Shown here: piece after piece, positions 1 to 9,600 of the stretch | How the letters are laid out: each line of letters starts with the position of its first letter | Position numbering within the stretch: the first letter of the stretch is position 1 | Source: Scenedesmus sp. ARA3 | Taxonomy: Eukaryota; Chlorophyta; Chlorophyceae; Sphaeropleales; Scenedesmaceae | Assembly: GCA_004335835.1 (NCBI GenBank) | Contig: RWJK01001132.1 | Coordinates: forward strand, 3,992 to 37,685 | Reading direction: 5' to 3' | Length of the DNA: 33,694 nt | The notes under the pieces: generated by a model | The model's input: the letters and a program-made list of their open reading frames with translations, nothing else | Told to the model about the DNA's origin: nothing | Database searches by the model: none | Program-made: the position numbers and the translations under genes

Positions 1-26
1 CAGATCATTGCATGGTTGCTTTTCAG

Positions 27-902
27 CGTGTTGCAGTGTTGGCCAGTGGGCGCTGCTGCCACGTGACGGGCGCAAGCTGACACTCTGGAACAGGTGTGTG
101 TTGCGGCGGGAAGCCATAAAGACAGCACCACATGTCGCTTTGAGAGCACGAAAACAACAGAAACAACCTGTATGGGCTACATACGAATGATCAACATGTC
201 ATTTCTGTGGTAATGTTTTGCATGCCACAGGGACAAGCCAGCTGCAGACCCCGACCGAACCTGCACAGCCCTCACCCCTCTGGCAAATTTGTCGTTTTCT
301 GCTATTCATCTGTGCCATAGGGACAAGCCAGCTGCCCATCCTGATTAAAGTCTGCACAGCTCTCACCCCTTTGACTGACTTGTCGTGTCACGTTAATTTT
401 GTGCCGCAGGGACAAGCCGGCTGCCGACCCCGATCAGAACCTGTACAGCTCCCACCCCTTCTACCTGCAGGTCAACGCAGGTGAGGCCGCTGCTGCTTTA
501 TTGTCATGCGTGTGTAGCAGATCCATACACAATCTTGTTGTTGGCGGGGCTGACTGGTCAATGTCAGTGCCTAGCCAGAGCTAGCACCGCAGTTGGCATC
601 GTCAGCCGCTTGCTGCCAGCCGACTCCTGTTGCTGCTGCTGCTGCTGCTGCCCTGCTGCTGCTGCTGCTGCTGCTGGTGCTGCAGACGGCAGCTCCCATG
701 GTGTGCTGCTGCTGAACAGCAACGGCATGGACGTGATCCTGGGGGAGACGTCACTGACGTACAAGTGAGCACACAACAAGCAGACAAGCACAACATATTT
801 GAAGCTGGTGGGCTGACAAAATTGAAGGCATTGCAGCACAATTTTTCACATGGATGGGGCACGTTGACCTGCAAATGTGACTGGTTTCTGTGGTTGCTGC
901 TG

Positions 903-933
<31 letters not shown>

Positions 934-1658
934 CGCAGGATCATTGGTGGACTTGTCGACCTAAACTTCTTCATGGGCCCCTCACCAGAGGCAGTTATCA
1001 GCCACTGACATGTTGGCAATGCTGCTGCTGCCGCCGCCGCCGCCGCTGCTGCTGCTGCTGCCACTGCTGTCGTTGCTGCAGGATCATTGGTGGCCTGGTT
1101 GATCTTTATTTCTTCATGGGCCCCTCACCAGAGGCAGTAATTCGGCAGTACCACCAGGTCATTGGAGCATCTGTAATGCCTCCTTACTGGGCCCTGGGGC
1201 TGCACCAGAGCAAATGGTGAGTGGCATGCGTGATGGTGTGTGGGACGTGGTGAGTCGTGACCTACAGTGTGTTGAGTTTTTGGTCATCCGCCGGTACCAC
1301 CAGGTCATTGGAGCCGCAGTGATGCTACCCTGCTGGGCCCTGGGGCTGCACCAGTTAAAGTGGTGAGTGCCTGCTGCTGCTGCTGCTGCTGCTGCTGCTA
1401 ATGCGCCTGCTGCGCGCGATGCCTGCCGCTTGCATCACTCAGAGAATTGGTGCAGCTGCTTGCTTGCTCCAACCAAAGCAGCTGTGTACCGTGGTCTGAT
1501 GCCATGCTTGTGTGTTATGCACACATCAAGCAATCTGCCGTGGTTGCTCCTGCTGCTGCTGCTGCTGCTGCTGCCACAGGGGCTACGCAAACATCAGTGT
1601 GCTGGAGTCAGTTGTGGCCAACTACAGGGCTGCAGGCCTGTTGCTTGTCATCTGAGAC

Positions 1659-1713
<55 letters not shown>

Positions 1714-4700
1714 CAGGGGCTACGCAAACATCAGTGTGCTGGAGTCAGTTGTGGCCAACTATTCGGCTGCTGGCCTGCCCCTGGAGTCGCTTTGGGTGGA
1801 CATTGAGTACATGGCCAGCAGGTTCAAAACCATGACCTTTGACCCAGGTGTGTTACAGTTTATAACATGTTACAGCGCAACGCCACAGCATGATGGTAAT
1901 ATTGCCGGCACACCGCTGGCAACAGCATGTGATTGCTTTCAAAACCCTTGCCGTGTCCTGCAGCGTGCTTCCCGGCTACCTGGATTCATAGACACCTCGT
2001 CACTTGCAGCATGTTGCAACGTAACTCACAAATGTTTTCTTCTCCTGCCACAGTGCGCTACCCTGCGGCCAAGATGCGCCAGTTTGTGGCGAAGCTGCAT
2101 GCAGCTGGGCAGTCCTGGGTGCCGATTGTGGACCCTGCTGTCAGCGTAGACGCCACTTTCAAAGCCTACTCAGATGGCACGAGAGATAAGATCTGGATGA
2201 GGGACCACAAGGGCAAGACATACGTGGGACAGGTGAGGTTCGGGTTTAGGGTTTGGGTTTCAGGTTGCCTGCACAGGACATGTGGTAGGCCGGGTTGGGT
2301 TATTCTTTTGTTGAAGTCCTGGGTGCCTATTGTGGGACCTGGGTCAGCGTAGACGGCTCCTTGAGGGTTATGTGGCCGGGACAAGGGACAAGATTTGGAT
2401 GAGAGACCACAAGGGCAAGACATACGTGGGGCAGGTGAGACGGGAGTTGGGGCTTGGTTGTTTGTTGTGCTCGGCACATGCGACATGGTGATTCAATCAG
2501 AGTCTAAGGTTCAAACTACAGGCCGCTAGCTTGGCAGTCCTGGGCGCCAACTGTGGACCCTGCGGTCAGCATTGAGGCTGCTTTCAAGGCCACAGTGTGG
2601 CGCTGCATGGAGTTGTACCCAGACTACCTGCACCCCAACAGCAGCATGGCATGGATCACCATTGAAAGTACCGCCTTGTTGCTGCTGCTGCTGTCGCCGC
2701 TGCTGCCAGGTGTGGCCCTGTATGGCTGTTTACCCCGACTACCTGCACCCCAACTTCAGTCATGCCACCAGCAGTCTCAATGACCTTTGCTGCTGCTGCT
2801 GCTGCTGCTGCTGCCGCTGCTAAACCTTGAAAAATTAACCAGGTGTGGCCTGGCATGGCTGTGTACCCCGACTACCTGCACCCCAACATGAGCAGTTGGC
2901 TCACCAAGCAGCTGGCCGCCTTCCATGCCGAAGTGCCATTTGATGGGCTCTGGTGAGTCATCGTGGCTGCTCGCATCCATGCGCTGCTAGCAGTATCTCC
3001 GATGTTTGCTGCACCCCAGCATGGGCAGCCGGGCGCTTCCAATGAAGTGCCCGATGCTTGTCATGGTGTACTTGTATCCTAACAGCAGCAGCTTTAAAGA
3101 GGGTGAGCCCCAACATGAGCAGCTGGCTCTGAAAGCAGCTGGGCGTTTTTCATGCGGAAGTGCCTTTCGACGGCCTTTGGTGAGTGATCGTGGCTGCCCC
3201 TTTCCAGGTTTGCTAGCAGCAGCTGTGAATATGTATTGGGGCCAACACTGTTTGCAGCACCGCGGTGCGTGCGTTTTCCAAAGCACTGCAGGCTGGACAC
3301 GACTGTGCCGCTGGAGGGTTTCCACCTCTTGATTTCTGGTTGTGCTGCAAGCCTGCATGCTGTCCGGTTGTAAGTTGTTCATGTGGTGGTGATTGTTTTG
3401 TGCCTGGAGGCTGGACATGAGCGAGCCCTCAAACTTCTGCAGCGCTTCGATCGTGCTGTTGTTCTTTTTCTGTTGCTTCAAGGTTATAGGGTGAGGGTCT
3501 GAACCGTCATTTTTTCACATGCGCTGCTGCAGGCTGGACATGAGTGAGCCCTCCAACTTCTGCACAGGCCTCAACTGCAGGCTGGACCCCAAGAATGACA
3601 CAGCAAAGTTCTGTGAGTGTGCCAGGGTGCAGAGGTTTAGGCAGATGGATGCACACAGTGAATCCTGGCTGTGCACAGCTGAGCTGTCGGATGCACTTGA
3701 CAATCGAGACCGCCAAGCATTATGAGTCGCAGTGCTGCGAAGCCTGCTGAATAGTCTAGGTGCTTGTGATTGTGCTTTCTTTCGCATGCTGCCCACTGGC
3801 ACTTGCAGCTGCGCTGTATCCACTTTACCTGTATACAAGCTATGCACGTGTGCGGTGTCTAAGTATCTGGTTGTTCTGAACTGTTGATGCCACCACTGTG
3901 TTTGCAGGGCTGCAAGTTGACACGCCACACGACTACAAGATCGCTGGTGAGCAGGTTGCGTGGCAGCCTCGGTGCGTGATATGTTATAACATGTTATGAC
4001 ATGCACAGCAGTGTAGTGCAGGACACGCCATTCACAGCACGCAGCTGGCGCATACAACCACATCAGAATCAAGCTGGTGTTGCACCTCTAGAGTTGCACC
4101 TCTTCACATGCAGTGATACGCCGCATCACAGCCGCACCACCTGCCAGACGGCCTGCGAGTCAGAATCATTCTTTGCATGTAGCTGGTGAAGGCAACCACA
4201 TCAATAACAGGCTGCTGTTGCATTTCTTTACCTGCAGAGATGCGCCTCATTACCAACCGCACCACCTGCCAGATGGCATGTGAAGCGGCCCCCACAAGTA
4301 ACACGCTAGCGCACCCGCCCTACGTTATTAACAACGTCAACGTGACAGGGACGCCGGAACCCCTGGGCCAGAACATCCTGTCACCCACAGCCAGTGAGTT
4401 GTTGTGTTGATGTGTTATATGCATCATATAACATGTGTTAGTAACATATAGCCGTTGGATTCATGCCCAATCTGGTTTGGAAGCGAACAGCCTTCATCTG
4501 CAAAGTAGTATGTTCACTGTGTGCTGCTGCTGCTGCTGCTGCCGTTACTTCTCTGTGCAACGTGTCACTGCAGAGCACTACGACAACACCTCAGAGTATG
4601 ATGCCCACAACCTGTACGGCTTTGCCATGGCGCAGCAGCACTACACTGCAGCCGTAAATGTCACAGGCAGGCGGCCATTCCTGCTCACCAGGTAAGGGCC

Positions 4701-6176
4701 CTGCTGCTGCTGCTGCTGCTGGCGCTGCTGCTGCTGGCGCTGCTGCTGCTGGCGCTGCTGCTGCCGGCTGCAGCCACAAACAGGAAGTAACGGCAAACTG
4801 CAAGTAGATGGGTTGAACGTGGCTAGTGATGTATGGGCTGTGCATGTGAGGTTCCTCATGTGTGTCTTCAGAGGTTGCAGAGGCTTGCGGGGCACCATCT
4901 GAAGGCGGGTTGTGACAGCGCAGGATGAACACGAGGGTGCTGCTGCTGCTGCCACTGGCGCTGCTGCTGCCGGCTGCAGCCACAAACAGTTGCACAGGCT
5001 TACAGGGCACCATCTGAAGGCGAGTTATGAAAGCTCAGGATGAACGCGAGGGCTCACACCAGAGCTGTTGTGCTGCCGGTGCTGCTGCTGCAGGGCCACA
5101 TTCCCTGATGCTGGGCGCTTCACTGGCTAGAGACAGCAAATATAAGACACGAGGTTTTACTCCAGAGCTATTGTGATGTCTGTGCTGCTGCAGGGCTATG
5201 TTCCCTGGTGCTGGCCGTTTCACTGGCTAGACACAGCAAACATCAAACACAAGGTGTCACCCGGGAGCTATTGTGCTATATGTGCTGCTGCAGGGCCACT
5301 TTCCCCGGTGCTGGGCGCTTCACTGGGCACTGGACTGGTGACAATGGAGGCAACTGGGAGAACCTGTGGTTCAGCATTGCAGGTGAGGAGTGCAACGGGT
5401 GGGGTTTAGCCCAGAGTTGCGATCAGGGGTGATAATCGAGGCAACTGGGAGAGCCTGTGGTTTAGCATTGCAGGTGAGGCTGGCAACAGGTGGGGTTTAG
5501 CCCAGAGTGGCAGATCGTGTGTGACAATGCAGGCAACTGGGAGAACCTGTGGTTCAGCATTGCAGGTGAGGAGTGCAACAGGTGGGGTTTAGTCCACAGT
5601 TGTAATCAGAGTTGACAGTGCAGGCAACTGGCAGTGCAGGTGAGGAATGCGACAATGTCAGCTGTCAACAGCTAGGGCGGGGTGCGCGCTGGTGATGGCA
5701 GGGGTAGGCATCGTGTACTGCGCAAAAAATTGCATGCTGTGCATGCATGATCATGCAGGGATTGTAAATTTGAGTTGTGATGACTACATTGATCCACCTG
5801 TGACTCTGCTCCTGCTGCTGCTGCTGCTGCCAGGCGTGCTGAACACCAACATGTGGGGCATGGCCATGGCGGGGGCAGACATCTGCGGCTTTGCTGACAT
5901 GACACAGGTGGGCATTAGGAGGCAATCCGGGTTTGAGGCTTACTGCATTCACTGCTAAACCCTCATGGCTTAGGGGGGGGCAGACATATGCGGCTTTGCT
6001 GACATGACCCAGGTGTGTGTTATGCGGCAGTTGCTGTTTGAGCCTTACTAACACACAGCCATACCCTGGCACCCACACGGCCGTAGCAGGGGCGGTGATC
6101 TGCAACAGTAGCCTGGGTGATGTATCGTGCAGCAGCATGGTGATGATGACGTGTTGTGTAAGATGACAGTTGAGTC

Positions 6177-6214
<38 letters not shown>

Positions 6215-6527
6215 ACAGGACAACGTGGCTGAGCCGCCTGACCGCTTCCTGTCAGACCACGACTATGAGCAGCTCTGCAACAGGTAGGGAAGGGCAGGCA
6301 GGGGTGAAGTAGTCAAGTCGTGCCTTCTGGTGCTGCAGGTGGCGCATGCCTGGTTCGTGTTGCGTTTAGTGTCACAACACAGCAACAGGTACACAGCTCT
6401 GCTGGTTGTCAGTTGTCGCTACAGTAAATCTTATGCATCTTGTCAATGTAAGCAACCAGTACACATTGAAGATTGCCATGGCACAGCAACATAACCCTCG
6501 GCATCAAAGTGTTTGCCAAAGCAACGC

Positions 6528-6625
<98 letters not shown>

Positions 6626-9600
6626 ACCAGGTGGACGTCAGCGGGGGCCTTCTACCCGTTCAGCCGCAACCACATGATCATCTACGGCCGCGCCCACGAG
6701 TTTTACAGGTGACCAGGGCTTTATTTTTGCTTGATAGTTTTGCTTGATGATTAGGATCTAGGATGTGCTTGATAAATAGGAGTTTTCCTTGGATTATTGA
6801 TGATCCAATGTGAGGTTGTGCAGGCTCCTCACCATGCAGGGCCTGTGCTCCTACATCCACCCTGCCGTGCATGGGGCAATGACACACTTGATGTGTGATG
6901 TGTGCCCGCATGCCGCATGCTGTGCCGCAGGTGGCCCAGTGTCACAGCAACAGCCAAGAAGGCGTACGGCCTGCGCTACCGCCTGCTGAGCTACTTGTAC
7001 AGCAGCCTGGCACTGGTTGCCGCCAAAGGAGGCACGCTGGCGCGCCCGCTGCTGTTCTCTGACCCCAGCGATCTAAGGGCGAGGTGGGTTGGGGGTTCAA
7101 GGGGTTTTGAGTTTTGGGGTGTGCATTCAGGGTCAATGTGGCACTTGTTGCCGCCAAAGGAGGCACGCTGGCGCGCCCGCTGCTGTTCTCTGACCCCAGT
7201 GATCTAAGGGCGAGGTGGGTTAAAACGGCGGTGGTTTGGGGTTCTGGGGTGTGCATTCAGGGTCAATGTGGCACTGGTGGCTGCAAATGGAGGCACGCTG
7301 GCGCACCCGCTGCAGTTCTCTGACCCCAGTGATCTAAGGGCAGGGTAGGTTGGGGGTTCAAGGGGTTTGGGATTTTGGGGTTTACCATCAGGGTCAATGT
7401 GGCGCTGGTGGCTGTAAAGGGAGGCATACTGGCGCGCCCGCTGCTGTTCAACGACCCAAGCGGTATGAGGGCAAGGTAAGGGTTGAGGGTTTAGATCATG
7501 GTCGGGTTACGCTGGTGGCGGCAAAGGGAGGCACACTGGTGCGCCCCCTGCTGTTCTCTGACCCCAGTGACCTGAGGGCAAGGTGAACTGAGGTTCCAGG
7601 GTTTGAGGGCCTAAGGTTTTGGTTAAGGGTCAAAACAACGCGTGTAGCCACCAAAGGAGTGGCGTGTGACTGCTTGCCCGCTAAACCTAAACCCCAGTGA
7701 CACTTGGGTGCCAAATGCCATGCTGCTGCTGGCAGAAAATCCTCGGCAGTGGATGCTGGGTGAGGGCTGCTGGTGATACCAATCATCACCCCAAATACTG
7801 CCCTGATGTCAAGTCTAGTCAAGTCAAGTGAGTCAAGTCAAGTGAGTCAAGTCAAGTTCAGCCTATTGCCGAGCCGCCTGCTGCTTTTTCATATGATTGC
7901 AGGCATGCAACATCGCAGTGGATGCTGGGCGAGGGCCTGCTGGTGAGCCCCCTCGTTGCCCCAAACACCATCCTGACTTCCGCCTATTGTCTGGCCGCCT
8001 GCTGCTCTTTAATCTGTGTCACCTGCAGGAACGCGACTGTGCAGTGGATGCTGGGTGAGAGCCTGCTGGTGAGCCCGACACTGCGCCCATCTCCACTATG
8101 TGACAGACTGCCGTGCTGCCTGTTTTGCTGCTGTGTTGTCGCGCAGGAACGCCACTGCGCAGTGGATGCTGGGTGAAGGCTTGTTGGTGAGCCCAGTCAT
8201 CACACCCAACACCACCACCATCCGCCCCTACTTCACGGCAGGCAACTGGTGCGATTTGATAGTTGCAATGCTTGCCTTTCTTCCACCTTTGTTGTTATGA
8301 TGGCACCTGGGGGTTGCCTGCATGCAGCACAAGGTAGCTTGTGGTTGCTAGTTGCAGCAGGCCTGCTGGTCAGCCCCGTCATCACACCCAACACCATCAT
8401 AATATAACCCTACTTCTCCACAGGCGACTGGTGCAAGCTGCACTGGCTGCAGCCTATGTGCGGCCTGCAGTGCTCCACGTCTATGTACCTTCCTCATTGA
8501 TTGGAAATGTCACGGATGCAGACATTGCATACATTACATTACATGCTCCACTCAACGAGGAGTGGGAACCCCAGTCAGGAGCCAACGAGAGGCTCATAGG
8601 GGGAAGTCAGGAGCCAAAGAGAGGCTCATAGGGGGAAGTCAGGAGCCAACGAGAGGCTCATAGGGGGAAGTCAGGAGCCAACGAGAGGCTCATAGGGGGA
8701 CGTCAGGATCCAATGAGAGGCTCATAGGGGGATGCATTGCTCAAGGCAGCTTGTGATGGCTTTGGCCAAGCACTGGCTGCCCTTTGGCCAAGTTGATTGC
8801 TTGCATGCAGCACGAAATGCGCATACGCTACTTGACGCTACATTCTGCCTGTACCCTGCACCTTGTTGCTGCACACAGGTACTCTGCCTGGGACTTCAAG
8901 CGGCTGCGGGTGCCCACCGGGCGGCCGGTGCAGCTGGCAGCACCTGTAGGGGACATCCCTGTGCACATCAGGGGCGGCGCCATTCTGCCCATGCAGGCAA
9001 GCTGTCCCGAGAGCGTTGCAGTTCTGCTACCATGTTGGTGTGTACTATTGCAAGTCGCAGCTCATGCTGTCTTGTTGCAAGTCCCTTGATCTGCAGCTGG
9101 CACCTCATGCACACCAGGGGCAGCGGTTCTGCTGACTAAGACGGGGCAGTCGGCAAGTCACTGACGCAGTGCCTCCTTACAGAAACCTGCTGCTGCGGCT
9201 GTGCAGGTGACAGCCAGCCTCCCAAACGTCACGCGTGATGTTCGCTGGCAGCCGGTGACACTGGTGGTGGCACTACCAGCCGAGCCGTCCCCCAAGCGCG
9301 CAGCACGGGCCCAGGTAGGACTTAGTGCTGTTACATGTATGTTTTTGTTCCTCGGACGAAGCACAGTGTAGGGGATGCTGCTGTGACACTGGTGGTGGCA
9401 CTACCTGCTGAGCCATCACCCAAAACGTGCAGCGTGGGCCTGTTGTAGTGTATAACGCTGGTTGCGCTAGGGGCGGCTGTTGAGCCGTCAGCCAAGCGAG
9501 AAGCACGAGCCCAAGCGAGCGCTTCACGCTGTTTTCGTGCATGTGTAGTCTTATGTACAGTGTGTTGTGTGATGCTGTGACGCTGCTGGTGATACTTCAG

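Noticed and set aside
564..1220. Open frames rich in Leu, Cys or Ala on both strands
   Set aside because: They are CTG/CAG tracts read through in introns; the tracts have no stop in any frame. The GH31 exons at 686 and 1082 explain the conserved peptides.
2238..2262. Interstitial telomere repeat (GGGTTTAGGGTTTGGG-like)
   Set aside because: Only one or two degenerate units just after a donor; similar G/T-rich intron starts occur at ~7370 and ~7600. No array.
8574..8733. CRISPR-like array
   Set aside because: Direct head-to-tail 32-bp units without unique spacers, inside a eukaryotic intron.
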